DNA of 64,000 nucleotides from Bacillota bacterium (GCA_013178305.1 JABLXB010000001.1:266203-330202), one strand, 5' to 3'; shown: positions 26,401 through 34,932, counted from the first letter of the stretch. The notes: a model not told the origin generated them from the letters alone. Numbers and translations are program-made.

Positions 26401-26910
26401 GAAGATATCCCTGTAGGTGAGTGTGCGCTTGAGGGCCTCGCCGTAATCCCCGTTGAGGATCGCCTGGGGGATGCTCCCCGCCAGGCAGGCGCTCATGGCG
26501 ATAAGGCCCCTGCTATGCTGCCGCAGGAGGTCGAGGTCCACGCGGGGCTTGTAGTAGAACCCTTCGAGGTGGGCGGCGGAAACGACCTTGACGAGGTTGT
26601 GGTACCCCTCATCTGTCTCGGCCAGCAGCACCAGGTGATACGGGTCCTCGTCGAGTTTCGGTTGTTTGTCAAACCTGGTCCTCCTGGCCTCGTAAACCTC
26701 GCACCCGATGACCGGCTTGATACCGTATTCCCTGCACACCTTGTAGAACTCGATCACGCCATACATCACGCCGTGGTCGGTGATCGCGATGGCGGGCATC
26801 CCCATCTCCACAGCCTTCCGGGCGAGGTCGTCTATTCTAGAGTGCCCGTCAAGAAGACTGTAGACTGTGTGCGAATGAAGATGGGCGAAATTGCGTGAGA
26901 TTGAAGCCAT
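23452..26910 (-). CDS. dnaE: DNA polymerase III alpha subunit
   Basis: Replicative family C polymerase, 1152 residues. It begins with a PHP domain (FAHLHSHTVYSLLDGHSRID, AIAITDHG), then the polymerase core with GPGRGSAAGSLVAY and the catalytic PDMDIDF, the beta-clamp-binding and helix-hairpin-helix region, and an OB fold (VTIGGLITAAKKI, AFVTLEDLTGSTEVVVFPRVF in sequence). The ATG at 26910 starts the conserved PHP domain directly; the ribosome site (TAGGCGAG) is weak. It heads the dnaE-DUF2007-pfkA-pyk gene string. Confidence 0.97.
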   Translation of the reverse strand: MASISRNFAHLHSHTVYSLLDGHSRIDDLARKAVEMGMPAIAITDHGVMYGVIEFYKVCREYGIKPVIGCEVYEARRTRFDKQPKLDEDPYHLVLLAETDEGYHNLVKVVSAAHLEGFYYKPRVDLDLLRQHSRGLIAMSACLAGSIPQAILNGDYGEALKRTLTYRDIFGERNFYLELQDNGLDEQKRANRALLDIAAETRTPIVATNDSHYTNRGDARAHDILLCIQTNKLVSDPQRLRFGSEEFYFKTQQEMYDVFSFAPEALRNTLEIAERCNVTFEFGKTNLPEFKCPPGFNESTYLRSLCEERLHLRYPNPFQDVRDRLEYELKVINDMGYPGYFLIVSDFVQYAKSRNIPVGPGRGSAAGSLVAYVLGITDIDPLRYGLLFERFLNPERVTLPDMDIDFCFERRGEVIEYVTQKYGSQCVAQIITFGTMAARAVIRDVARALEVSYADADRLAKAVPAHLGITLDKALETAPDLKKMYNENEKFRDVIDVGRALEGMPRHASVHAAGVVITGKNLVEFVPVQRASEGGVVTQFTMDLLEELGLLKMDFLGLRTLTVLDHTLKSIQRLRGLDIDINNIPLDDPAPYEMLSRGETLGIFQLESDWVRDFLIKLKPSRFEDIIASVALCRPGPMEHIPEFIASRTGKPKYLHPRMEPILQETHGVMVYQEQIMQVASAMAGFSLAEADILRRAVGKKKKELLDKMEQSFVSGCVSHGVAKRVASEVYDLIMKFANYGFNKAHAAAYGFIAYQTAYLKANYPAEFMAALLTSVAGQSEKVSQYIDECRRLGIRVLPPDINESLADFTVTKDGIRFGLNAVKNVGEAAIASIISARDEGGLFRSLADFCSRVDSRALNKRVLESLIKSGSMGSLGRRAQLMAALEGTLSRSSRSAKGSSGSQMSLLSGVPVQAAGESLPDVPEYPRNELLRMEKDLLGLYISGNPLKECERQLRNMCSCTCQRLSGVANDERVTIGGLITAAKKITTKNGGMMAFVTLEDLTGSTEVVVFPRVFGKVSQDIQVDTIVLVTGRVQIQDEQVKVIAESVSPLSRGQGVFAGSSGKVTVVVRGGDTAGGATLNRLKEILQDNAGSWPVYINFVDKKRLIMASPQYWVTPSPSLQCELEDLVGSGCVAFEEIPEKEFSEVEENG

Positions 26911-27028
26911 TCGGACTCGCCTACCCTACCTACCAACACTGGAAACATGTAATAAAGCTGTGATAACATGAAGAGGCATCCTAGTCGAGCGGAGACTTAG
27001 AGCCAGGGATCCGAGGAGGAATGGGCCC

Positions 27029-27202
27029 GTGCCGTGGAAGAAGTGTCCCTACTGCAACGGCCTTTCCTATTCGGCAGCCACTAATTACCAGGAGTGGCTG
27101 TGTCCGTACTGTGAGAAGAACATAGCGTCCGCGCCCGAGTGCTCCCCGGACGTCTCCGTCACGAAGCCCGTCGACGTCACGAGTTCTCGGCCGGGGGAGT
27201 AA
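27029..27202 (+). CDS. Small zinc-ribbon protein
   Basis: A 57-residue open frame starts at GTG 27029, nine bases after GAGGAGG. Two CPYC knuckles (KKCPYCNGLSYSAA and EWLCPYCEKNI) spaced 19 residues apart form a probable treble-cleft/zinc-ribbon site, followed by a short polar tail (CSPDVSVTKPVDVTSS). It is divergent from dnaE and overlaps the 3' end of the endonuclease III gene on the other strand by 26 bases. I do not recognise a named family. The competing ATG at 27021 is in another frame without the Cys pairs. Confidence 0.7.
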   Translation: MPWKKCPYCNGLSYSAATNYQEWLCPYCEKNIASAPECSPDVSVTKPVDVTSSRPGE

Positions 27203-27881
27203 AATCCTCCACGGCAGGCCTTCTGCAAGCGGTGCGGAGTCTGCATTCGTGGCACCCAGGTTTCGAAGGACGGCATGTTCGTCTCCCGTGTTCGATGAGC
27301 CCGAGATGAAGGTCCATACTCATCTCGGGCGGTATTGTTTTCTGGAGGTGTTCCTGCGCCTTCTCGGCCGAGGCCTTCTCATCCACCAGGCCGAGCCGCT
27401 TCGACACCCGCAGTATGTGCGTGTCGACGGGGAATGCGGGGCGGCCGAGCGAGAACAGCGCTACGCACGCCGCGGTCTTGGGGCCAACACCCTCCAGGGA
27501 GGTCAGGTACTCCCAGACGGCATCCGTATCCCAGTCCCTGAGGAACTCCAGAGAGAACGACCCCGTCCGCTCGAGAACCGCCCGGAGAATGCCCTTGATG
27601 CGGGCGGCCTTCTGCCTTGCCAGGCCCCCGACCCTGATGGCCTCTTCGATCTCGGCCTCGGAAGCTTCGAGAACACGGTCCCAGGTGGGGAACCGCTGCT
27701 TCAGCCGGCGGAACGCCCTGCCGCTGTTACGGTCGTTCGTGGCCTGCGACAGGAGCGTGAGGATGAGCACGTCGAGCGGGTCGCCCGCCGTCTCGCGAAG
27801 GAGGAACCCCTTCCCCAGCTCGGGGTTGTCCTTCCTGAGTTCATTGAGGATCGTGCAGAAATACTCGGGACTGCGTTCCAT
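27177..27881 (-). CDS. Endonuclease III-type DNA glycosylase
   Basis: An HhH-GPD superfamily base-excision repair glycosylase of 234 residues. It shows the helix-hairpin-helix LEGVGPKTAACVALF, the catalytic aspartate in FPVDTHILRVS and a C-terminal [4Fe-4S] site C-x6-C-x2-C-x5-C (CRPSKPGCHECRLRTAC). The lysine expected for a bifunctional Nth falls in the hairpin as GPKTA, so glycosylase/lyase activity is plausible, but the sequence is divergent and could be a specialised relative. ATG follows GGGAGG. Confidence 0.88.
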   Translation of the reverse strand: MERSPEYFCTILNELRKDNPELGKGFLLRETAGDPLDVLILTLLSQATNDRNSGRAFRRLKQRFPTWDRVLEASEAEIEEAIRVGGLARQKAARIKGILRAVLERTGSFSLEFLRDWDTDAVWEYLTSLEGVGPKTAACVALFSLGRPAFPVDTHILRVSKRLGLVDEKASAEKAQEHLQKTIPPEMSMDLHLGLIEHGRRTCRPSKPGCHECRLRTACRRPAVEDFTPPAENS

Positions 27882-27944
27882 GAGGACCTCCCGCGCAGCG
27901 GCCCGGCGAAGCAGGCCGGGATACCGACCATCAGTTCCCGGCGA

Positions 27945-29384
27945 TCATATCTTGGCGACGAGCGCCTTGAATATCCTGCCGCGCTCCTCGAAGTTCCTGA
28001 ACATGTCGTAACTAGCGCAAGCCGGAGAGAGCAGTACGCTGTCGCCCGGCCGCGCGTTCTCGACCGCCTTGCGGACGACCTCGCCCAGACTGCCGCAACG
28101 GATCACCTCGGGGCCGTGGCCGGCCTGCTCCGCGGCGCGGGCTATGGCCTCCTCGATCCGCGGGGCGGTGTCGCCGAGCGTGAACACGAGCCGTGCGCGC
28201 TCAACCACCTCGTTCGCCAGTGCCTCGAACGGGAGGTGCTTGTCGTACCCGCCCAGGATGAGCACGAGTGGCCCCTCGATGGTGTGGAGCGCCGCGATTG
28301 TCCGGTCGGGGGCCGTCGCGATAGAGTCGTTGTAGTAATGCACCCCGTCCCTGATCCGTACGAGTTCGAGCCTGTGCTCGACCCCCGGGAATGCCCTGGC
28401 GACTCCGGCGATGTCCCCGGGGCGCGCTCCCAGCCACGACGAAGCGGTCGCAGCGGCGAGCACGTTCTCGACGTTGTGGAGTCCGGGGATCCTGATCTCG
28501 TTCACGGGGAGCACCGGCTCGAAGCGCGGCTCGACCGCCGGTACGGCGCGCAGCGCCTGTCCCTCGCCCGGCGAGGGCGCGTCGCTCCACCCGAACACCG
28601 GCGTCATCACGATGTCTTCCCGGACGAAGGCGCCGCCTCGACCCGGTCCTACCCGGCTGAACAAAAGCGTGTGGCCGGGACACTCGGCGGCCATCGCCGC
28701 CGTGACCGCGTTATCGGCGTTGAGCACCGCCGCTCCCGTCTCGCCCTGGAAGCGAAAGATGCTCTTCTTGGACTCAACGTACTCTTCCATGGATGCGTGT
28801 ACGTCGAGGTGATTGGGGCTGACGTTCGTGATGACCGCGACGTCGGGACTCCTGTCCAGCGTCTGGAGCTGGAAACTCGACAGCTCCAGCACGACGACCG
28901 CCTCGGGCGGGATTCGCTCGACTTCCTCTATGAGAGGGTTGCCGATGTTGCCGCCGACAAACACGGGCCTCCGGCCGTGCTTCTTGAGCATCTTTCCCAG
29001 CAGCGTGGTGGTGGTGGTCTTCCCCGCGCTGCCGGTTACGCCGGCCGTCGTCGCCTTGCACAACTGGAAGAACAACCTTGTCTCGGAGCTGATTTCGGCA
29101 CCGGCGTCCCTGGCTGCGGTTATCTCGGGGAGGTCCTTCTTCATCCCCGGGGTGAGAAAAACATGCTCGAAGCCGGACAGCCTGTCGAGGTACCCGGGTC
29201 CGGTCGAGAACTCGACCCCCAGGCGCGTCATCTCGTCGAAGATCCCGCCGAGATCCCTGGCGGTCTTCTTGTCGAAGGCCGTGATTCTGGCTCCCTTGGA
29301 TACCAGGTAGCGGGCCAAAGGCACGTTGCTTAGCCCCATTCCCACCACCGCGACCTTCTTACCCCGCCAGTCCAACAGGTTCAC
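27945..29384 (-). CDS. murD: UDP-N-acetylmuramoylalanine-D-glutamate ligase
   Basis: MurD adds D-glutamate to UDP-MurNAc-L-alanine in the cytoplasmic part of peptidoglycan synthesis. The 479-residue protein has an N-terminal Rossmann-like domain (KVAVVGMGLSNVPLARYL), the Mur ligase P-loop TGSAGKTTTTTLLGKML, a central domain with NVSPNHLDVH and the C-terminal domain with YYNDSIATAPDRTIAAL and LILGGYDKHLPFEALA. Unlike most bacteria it stands alone, away from a division and cell wall cluster. The GTG start at 29384 is only weakly supported by its ribosome site. Confidence 0.95.
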   Translation of the reverse strand: MNLLDWRGKKVAVVGMGLSNVPLARYLVSKGARITAFDKKTARDLGGIFDEMTRLGVEFSTGPGYLDRLSGFEHVFLTPGMKKDLPEITAARDAGAEISSETRLFFQLCKATTAGVTGSAGKTTTTTLLGKMLKKHGRRPVFVGGNIGNPLIEEVERIPPEAVVVLELSSFQLQTLDRSPDVAVITNVSPNHLDVHASMEEYVESKKSIFRFQGETGAAVLNADNAVTAAMAAECPGHTLLFSRVGPGRGGAFVREDIVMTPVFGWSDAPSPGEGQALRAVPAVEPRFEPVLPVNEIRIPGLHNVENVLAAATASSWLGARPGDIAGVARAFPGVEHRLELVRIRDGVHYYNDSIATAPDRTIAALHTIEGPLVLILGGYDKHLPFEALANEVVERARLVFTLGDTAPRIEEAIARAAEQAGHGPEVIRCGSLGEVVRKAVENARPGDSVLLSPACASYDMFRNFEERGRIFKALVAKI

Positions 29385-29404
29385 CCCATCACCGAGCCTC
29401 AGGT

Positions 29405-30625
29405 TCAGCCCTTGATGCCTTTCAGGAACGTCTCGATGCGGTCGAGCCCCTTCTCAAGGTTCTCCATCGAGGTTGCATACGATATGCGGACGTATCCGTC
29501 CATGCCGAAAGCGGTCCCGGGGACAACCGCCACGCGGGCTTCCTGCAGGATGAGGTCGGCGAGCGCGGCCGAGTCCTTCATCAGGGTCCCGCCGCAGCAG
29601 GTGCAGCCGCCGGCGCGTTTCCCGATGTAGCTCGACAGGTTCGGGTATACGTAGAACGCGCCCCCCGGCGTGTAGCATTTCACGCCCTTCATCGAGTTTA
29701 GCCGCTTGACCACGAAGTCGCGCCGCTTCTCGAACGCCTTGACCATGGCGAACACCGGTTCCTTCGGGCCGAGCAGCGCCGACACGGCGGCTTTCTGCGC
29801 CATGGACGCCGGATTGGACGTTACCTGGCTCTGGAAATCACCCATGGCCTTCGCAATATCTTTCGCCGCGGCCGCGTATCCTATGCGCCAGCCGGTCATC
29901 GCGAACGCCTTGGATACGCCGTTGATTACGACGGTGAGGTCCTTGAGCGTCTTGTCGAACGACGCTACGCTGACGTGCTTCGTCCCGCCGTACACGAGCT
30001 TCTCGTATATCTCATCCGAAATGATGTATATGCCGTGCTTCGCGCACACCTCGCCCAGCGCCCTGAGTTCGGCCTCGTCGTACACCGCCCCCGTGGGATT
30101 GGACGGGCTGTTTAGTATCAGCATCCTGGTTTTCGGGGTTACGGCGGCCTCGAGCTGCGCCGCGGTCATCTTGAAACCGCTCGCCTCACTGGTCACGACC
30201 TCCACAGGCTTGCCGCCGGACAGCTTCACGATCTCCGTGTAGCTCACCCAGTACGGCGCCGGGACGATCACCTCGTCGCCGTCGTCGCACAGCGCCTGCA
30301 CGGCGTTGTATATCGCGTGTTTCGCGCCGACGGACACCACGACCTGCGCCGGCTCGTAGTCGAGGCCGTTGTCTTCCTTGAGTTTCTTGCAGACGGCCTC
30401 CTTCAGCTCCGGGATGCCGGCCGCCGGCGTATACTTCGTGAACCCCTCCTGTATGGCCTGAATGCCCGATTCCTTGATATGGGCGGGCGTGTCGAAGTCA
30501 GGCTCACCGATGCCGAAGTTGACCACGTCAATGCCCTGCTTCTGCATCTCCTTGGCCCTGGCGTCGAGCGCCAGCGTCGGCGACGGGCTAAGCGCGGTGG
30601 CTCTTTTTGACAGTCGTGAACTCAT
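29405..30625 (-). CDS. Aspartate aminotransferase (class I)
   Basis: A 406-residue PLP-dependent aminotransferase close to bacillary/thermophilic AspB. It has NFGIGEPDFDTP near the N-terminus, NSPSNPTG, the PLP lysine in GVSKAFAMTGWRIGYA and the substrate arginine in DGYVRISYA. An unusual Cys-rich insert, AGGCTCCGGTLMKD, sits in the small domain where close relatives have a short polar loop. The ATG at 30625 follows AAGGGAG. It lies 20 bases upstream of murD in the same direction and is divergent from the GntR gene. Confidence 0.9.
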   Translation of the reverse strand: MSSRLSKRATALSPSPTLALDARAKEMQKQGIDVVNFGIGEPDFDTPAHIKESGIQAIQEGFTKYTPAAGIPELKEAVCKKLKEDNGLDYEPAQVVVSVGAKHAIYNAVQALCDDGDEVIVPAPYWVSYTEIVKLSGGKPVEVVTSEASGFKMTAAQLEAAVTPKTRMLILNSPSNPTGAVYDEAELRALGEVCAKHGIYIISDEIYEKLVYGGTKHVSVASFDKTLKDLTVVINGVSKAFAMTGWRIGYAAAAKDIAKAMGDFQSQVTSNPASMAQKAAVSALLGPKEPVFAMVKAFEKRRDFVVKRLNSMKGVKCYTPGGAFYVYPNLSSYIGKRAGGCTCCGGTLMKDSAALADLILQEARVAVVPGTAFGMDGYVRISYATSMENLEKGLDRIETFLKGIKG

Positions 30626-30776
30626 GAGTGACGCTCCCTTCGGGCGAGTTCCCGGCGTCAATGCCGGTGGGGGGATCGTTCTCCGCACCATTCACCAGTA
30701 CCTTCCGGTTCTCACCCCGTGATCCCTTACCTGACACGACGTGCAGGAATCGACTCCTTCCTATAGAATAACAGGG

Positions 30777-30803
30777 CCAATCCGATGATCTGATTGGTAT
30801 ACT
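30777..30803 (+). promoter_or_regulatory. Palindromic operator with adjoining -10 box
   Basis: A 21-bp near-perfect palindrome, CCAATC-c-GAT-g-ATC-t-GATTGG (30777-30797), abuts a TATACT -10-like box (30798-30803) about 70 bases before the GntR gene. The palindrome would occupy the -35/spacer region. This is the expected place for autoregulation by the GntR-type protein and possibly control of the divergent aminotransferase gene. No good -35 box is visible. Confidence 0.5.
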
Positions 30804-30873
30804 GGCGTGCGCACTCACAGTGCAGCCTCGCGACACCTCTCCGTTCGTAACGGGTCGCGAAGGAGATGGACGT

Positions 30874-31590
30874 ATGCAGTACAGGGTAAAGACCTCCCCG
30901 CTTTACGTGAAGACGAAGGAGAACCTAATCCGACTCATACACGACTCGTCGGACGACTCGAACCAGCTCCCTTCCGAAGAAGGTCTCATCCGCACCATGT
31001 GCGTCAGCCGCGGCACTGTGAGGGAGGCGCTCGTAGCCCTCAGTCGCGAAGGCATCGTCAGCAAGCGGCCGGGTCTGGGGAACTTCTTTCACCGCAGCGC
31101 ACTCGACTACCCCATGAGGATAGACCTGGTATACGATTTCGTCGACCTCCTCTCGCGCGCGGGACACCAGGTGGCCGTCCGGCAGGATCCATTCTCCGTG
31201 GTGAATGCGCCCGAGTGCACTGGCGAAACGGGCGAATTCCTCAAAGTCACCTGGACTTATCTCGCCGGCGCCGAGGCTGCCATACTCGCTGACATGTATG
31301 TCCCCCGCGCCCGCTTGCAGGGGGAACCGGATCCCGCCGTGATCGAGCGGAGCCTGCCGGAGTTCCTCTTCAAGTACTGTGGGGACGAGAGCGTGCAGTC
31401 CGCGATCATTATGGGGGCCACGATGCCGTCGCCGAGGCTGCGGATACTGTTCAAGATCGCGCAAGACATGCCCGTCATCAGGTGGAACGAGGTGTATTTC
31501 AACCTCTCTGACGAGAAGGTCGCGTACGCCACAGTTTACTTCAACCCCTGTGTGACGGCTCTTTCCATGATAAGAAAGGATCTGGGGTAG
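30874..31590 (+). CDS. GntR-family transcriptional regulator
   Basis: The 238-residue protein has an N-terminal winged helix (NQLPSEEGLIRTMCVSRGTV and REALVALSREGIV) and a C-terminal ligand-binding domain of the UTRA type as in HutC/FadR-like regulators (EFLKVTWTYLAGAEAAILAD). The ATG at 30874 is preceded by AAGGAG at eight bases. It directly precedes, with six bases between, a flavoprotein oxidase and a BMP-type transporter, so it likely senses their substrate. Confidence 0.88.
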   Translation: MQYRVKTSPLYVKTKENLIRLIHDSSDDSNQLPSEEGLIRTMCVSRGTVREALVALSREGIVSKRPGLGNFFHRSALDYPMRIDLVYDFVDLLSRAGHQVAVRQDPFSVVNAPECTGETGEFLKVTWTYLAGAEAAILADMYVPRARLQGEPDPAVIERSLPEFLFKYCGDESVQSAIIMGATMPSPRLRILFKIAQDMPVIRWNEVYFNLSDEKVAYATVYFNPCVTALSMIRKDLG

Positions 31591-31596
31591 ACTTTG

Positions 31597-32811
31597 GTGA
31601 CCACGTCGCGCCTCGGCGGAGGCATTGCCGCTCATCCGGCGGCCGGTCCGGCGCTGGACCTGGAAGTGGATGTGGTAGTCATCGGGGCAGGACTTATCGG
31701 GTGCGCGGTCACGTACGGGCTGTCCCGCGCGGGATACCACGTAGCCCTCATCGACAAGGGGAAAGTGTGCTCCGGCGCGTCCTCGGCGAACTTTGGGAGA
31801 ATCCAGATCCAGGATTCCGAATCCGGGGCACCACTCGACCTCGCGATGAGAAGCGCCGCGATGTTCCCGTCGTTCTTGGCCGGGCTGGGCTTCGACGTGG
31901 AATACGAACCGTCAGGGGCGCTGATGGTCGCTCAGACGCCCGCCGAGTGGGATGCGCTGGTGGAGGCGCAGCAGCCCAAATGCCGGCAGGGTCTCGACGT
32001 CCGCCTCCTTGGGAGCGACGATGCCCGGGTGGTGGAACCCTATCTCGATGCCGGCTGGGTTTGCGGCGCGAGCTACTCGCCAAACGAGGGCCAGCTGAAT
32101 CCGATGTTGTACACGATGGCGCTCGCCGCACGGTCGGTCGAAATGGGTGTCAAGGCACTCGAGGATTGCAGTGTCGAAGGTTTCGATGTCTCGGGTGGGC
32201 GGCTGGCCGGGGTAATCACCTCGCGGGGCAGGGTCCGGTGCGGCGCCGCCGTACTGTGCGCGGGCGCGTGGTCGCACGCGGTAGGTAAGAAGGCCGGGCT
32301 CGAACTGCCGGTCGAGTTCGTGATGGGCGAGGCGCTCATCACCGAAAGCCTCCCGCGCATCGTGAGCGGTTACTTCTGCCTGGCATCTTTCTTCGAGACG
32401 GCGCATTCGACGGGGCAGGCGGTCTCAGCCTGCTGCACGCAGACCAGGTCCGGTAACATGCTGGTCGGTGAGGCGACGGTGAAGATGCGAGGCGACGCCC
32501 TGCCGGCGGCGGAGGACGAAAGACGGCGAAATACGCATTTTGCTCCGCGCGCAATAGCGCGGGAGGTCTTGCGTTTCTTCCCCACGATCGCGCAGGCAAA
32601 CGTGATTCGCACGTGGCGGACGTTCGCCCCGTTTACCTCCGACCACCGGCCGGTGCTGGGCATGTCTCGAAAGCTCGACGGGCTGGCCGTGTGCGCCGGG
32701 TTCAAGAGCACGGTCGTAGTGACGCCGCTACTGAGCTGGCTTGTGGTAGACCTGTTGAAGCACGGGAACCGCGCGATCCCTCGCGAGATCGCACACGGCT
32801 GCACCTTTTGA
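31597..32811 (+). CDS. FAD-dependent oxidoreductase (DAO family)
   Basis: A 404-residue flavoprotein of the D-amino-acid oxidase/glycine oxidase/sarcosine oxidase superfamily. It has the FAD motif VVVIGAGLIGCAVTYGLSRAG, GASSANFGRIQIQD after the first helix pair, and a C-terminal region with TSDHRPVLG and VCAGFKSTVVVTPLLS. Such enzymes oxidise amines or amino acids. The natural substrate is unknown; it may come through the transporter encoded next. GTG at 31597 or the TTG before it could be the start. Confidence 0.85.
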   Translation: MTTSRLGGGIAAHPAAGPALDLEVDVVVIGAGLIGCAVTYGLSRAGYHVALIDKGKVCSGASSANFGRIQIQDSESGAPLDLAMRSAAMFPSFLAGLGFDVEYEPSGALMVAQTPAEWDALVEAQQPKCRQGLDVRLLGSDDARVVEPYLDAGWVCGASYSPNEGQLNPMLYTMALAARSVEMGVKALEDCSVEGFDVSGGRLAGVITSRGRVRCGAAVLCAGAWSHAVGKKAGLELPVEFVMGEALITESLPRIVSGYFCLASFFETAHSTGQAVSACCTQTRSGNMLVGEATVKMRGDALPAAEDERRRNTHFAPRAIAREVLRFFPTIAQANVIRTWRTFAPFTSDHRPVLGMSRKLDGLAVCAGFKSTVVVTPLLSWLVVDLLKHGNRAIPREIAHGCTF

Positions 32812-32831
32812 AAAGGGCTGATGAACGACTT

Positions 32832-34004
32832 ATGCCGGGAACGACGGGAACCAAAGGAACCGCACGCAAGACGGATACCAGCGGGACGGCCGCGACCAGG
32901 CGGCTGGTGGGGTATGGTCGCGTGTTGTTCGGGCCGCTCTCGGCTGTAGTATTTGCGCTCGCCATCGGGGCCTTCGTAATCAAGGCGATGGGGATAAGCC
33001 CAGTGGCTGCCTACCAGGCGTTGCTCGCGGGGTCGGTGGGCAGCAAGAACGCGATCGGAGAAACGCTGGTAAAGGCGGCGCCGCTCATGCTGACCGGGCT
33101 GAGTTTCGCGGTGGCTTTCCGGTGCGGCCTCGTCAACATCGGCGGCGAGGGGCAGCTTTACATGGGCGCGCTGGCGGCGACTTGCGCCGGCGTGTTCGTA
33201 AAGGGACTCCCCACAGCCATCCACCTGCCGTTGGCCGTCGCGGCCGGTTTCTCCGGCGGCGGGCTGTGGGGTCTCATCCCCGGCTGGCTGAAGACCAGGT
33301 TCGGCGCCAACGAGATCATCACAACCGTCATGCTGAACTACGTCGCCATCTATTTTGTCAGCTACCTCGTGACGGGACCGCTAAAGGCCCCACCCGGCAG
33401 TTCCCCGCACACTGAGCCGGTGGCCGCGAGCGCGGTCCTGCCCAGGATCCTGCCGGGCACCCGTCTTCACCTGGGATTCATCGTGGCCGTCGCTGCCGTG
33501 GTGTTCTACTACGTATTCCTCTGGAAGACGCGTGAGGGGTTCGAGTTGCGGGTCGTCGGCCAGAACCCCGGGGCCGCGCGGTACGCCGGGATGAGACCCG
33601 CGTCGAGCATGATGCTCGCGATGTTCGTGGCCGGCGGAATGGCCGGCGTCGCCGGCGCGGGGGAAATCCTGGGGATACAGCAACGCCTCATGCAGGCGTT
33701 TTCACCCGGATACGGCTTTGACGGGATCGCCGTCGCCCTGCTCGGGCTGACGACTCCGGCAGGTATCGCTTTGGCGGCGGTACTCTTCGGAATCCTGCGG
33801 AGCGGCGGCAACATGATGCAGATGATGGTCGGCGTCCCGATCGCCCTGATCAACGTGATCCAGGCGCTGGTCATCCTGATGGTCGTGGCGCAGATAGCGT
33901 CCCGCCCTGGTGGACGGGAGCGGCTCCGTACCCTGCTGCGGCAGACCTGGAAGGGCCTGGCCGCGGGCACGCGCCCGGCGCAGGGGGGTGGACCACGTGG
34001 ATAG
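32832..34004 (+). CDS. BMP-type ABC transporter permease 1 (nucleoside-type)
   Basis: A 390-residue integral membrane protein of the RbsC/BPD_transp_2 family as in nucleoside importers (NupP/YufP-like). It shows about ten hydrophobic segments, the family block CGLVNIGGEGQLYMGALAA, the cytoplasmic segment TRFGANEIITTVMLNY and GFDGIAVALLGLTTPAGI. The ATG at 32832 has a weak ribosome site, and the gene follows the oxidase by 20 bases, so it is probably coupled to it. The C-terminal tail is Gly/Arg-rich. Confidence 0.88.
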   Translation: MPGTTGTKGTARKTDTSGTAATRRLVGYGRVLFGPLSAVVFALAIGAFVIKAMGISPVAAYQALLAGSVGSKNAIGETLVKAAPLMLTGLSFAVAFRCGLVNIGGEGQLYMGALAATCAGVFVKGLPTAIHLPLAVAAGFSGGGLWGLIPGWLKTRFGANEIITTVMLNYVAIYFVSYLVTGPLKAPPGSSPHTEPVAASAVLPRILPGTRLHLGFIVAVAAVVFYYVFLWKTREGFELRVVGQNPGAARYAGMRPASSMMLAMFVAGGMAGVAGAGEILGIQQRLMQAFSPGYGFDGIAVALLGLTTPAGIALAAVLFGILRSGGNMMQMMVGVPIALINVIQALVILMVVAQIASRPGGRERLRTLLRQTWKGLAAGTRPAQGGGPRG

Positions 34005-34932
34005 TCCAGGCACAGCCGCAATGATCGGGGACTTCCTGGCCACGATCATCAAGTCCGCAACGCCGATACTTATCGCCGCCACAGGGCTGGTTTTCAGCGA
34101 GCGCGCCGGCGTCGTCAATATCGGCGTCGAGGGCGTGATGCTTACCGGCGCCCTGGTTGGCGTGGCCGGCTCGCACTACCTGGGGTCGGCCACCTGGGGC
34201 GCGCTTGCCGCCATGGTTTGTGGCGGGCTAATCGGGGCCGTATTCGCGTACTTCGTCGTCGAGCTCGGAGCGGATCAGGTCGTGACGGGGACCGCGATCA
34301 ACATCCTGGGGCTCGGCCTCACTACCACGCTGCACAGGTTGCTTTTCGGGGTAGGAAAGGCGATCCCCGTGATAGACACGTTCGAATCCATCCGGATACC
34401 CGTGCTCGCGGACATACCCGTGGTCGGCCCCGCGCTATTCGACCACATGGCACCCGTTTACCTCGCCTTCCTCCTGGTGCCAGTTGCGCACGCAATGTTG
34501 TTCAACACGTGCTCCGGGCTGGCCGTGCGTTCGGTTGGAGAACACCCGCGAGCGGCGGACACTGTCGGCATAAACGTCTGGAGGATACGGTCCCTTACGG
34601 TGATCGGGAGCTGCTGTCTCGCGGGCCTGGCCGGTTCGTACCTTTCCCTGGGTATCCTCTCGTTCTTCACGGAGAACATGGTCGCCGGCCGCGGGTTCAT
34701 CGCGGTCGCGGCGGTGATATTCGGCAGGTATTCGCCAGTTGGGGCGCTGCTTGCAGCCCTGTTGTTCGGAGCCGGCGACGCTCTGGCCGACCGCTTCCAG
34801 GCGCTCGGCAGCGCCATCCCCTACCAGTTCATGCTGATGATTCCCTACGTGTTGACGGTGGCCGTGCTCGCCGGGTTCGTGGGGAAAGCCGTGCCTCCCG
34901 CTTCATCCGGTCTCCCTTACAGTAAGGAATAA
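33997..34932 (+). CDS. BMP-type ABC transporter permease 2
   Basis: Second membrane subunit (311 residues) with ERAGVVNIGVEGVMLTGALVG near the N-terminus, ELGADQVVTGTAINILGLGL and RGFIAVAAVIFGRYSPVGAL, all typical of the nucleoside/BMP permease pair. The GTG start at 33997 lies inside the end of the first permease gene (8-base overlap) after CAGGGGGG, so translation is coupled. It has about eight to ten transmembrane helices. Confidence 0.9.
   Translation: MDSPGTAAMIGDFLATIIKSATPILIAATGLVFSERAGVVNIGVEGVMLTGALVGVAGSHYLGSATWGALAAMVCGGLIGAVFAYFVVELGADQVVTGTAINILGLGLTTTLHRLLFGVGKAIPVIDTFESIRIPVLADIPVVGPALFDHMAPVYLAFLLVPVAHAMLFNTCSGLAVRSVGEHPRAADTVGINVWRIRSLTVIGSCCLAGLAGSYLSLGILSFFTENMVAGRGFIAVAAVIFGRYSPVGALLAALLFGAGDALADRFQALGSAIPYQFMLMIPYVLTVAVLAGFVGKAVPPASSGLPYSKE

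Noticed and set aside
25636..26898. Long plus-strand ORF opposite dnaE (420 residues)
   Set aside because: Antisense shadow caused by high G+C content; dnaE on the other strand is unmistakable.
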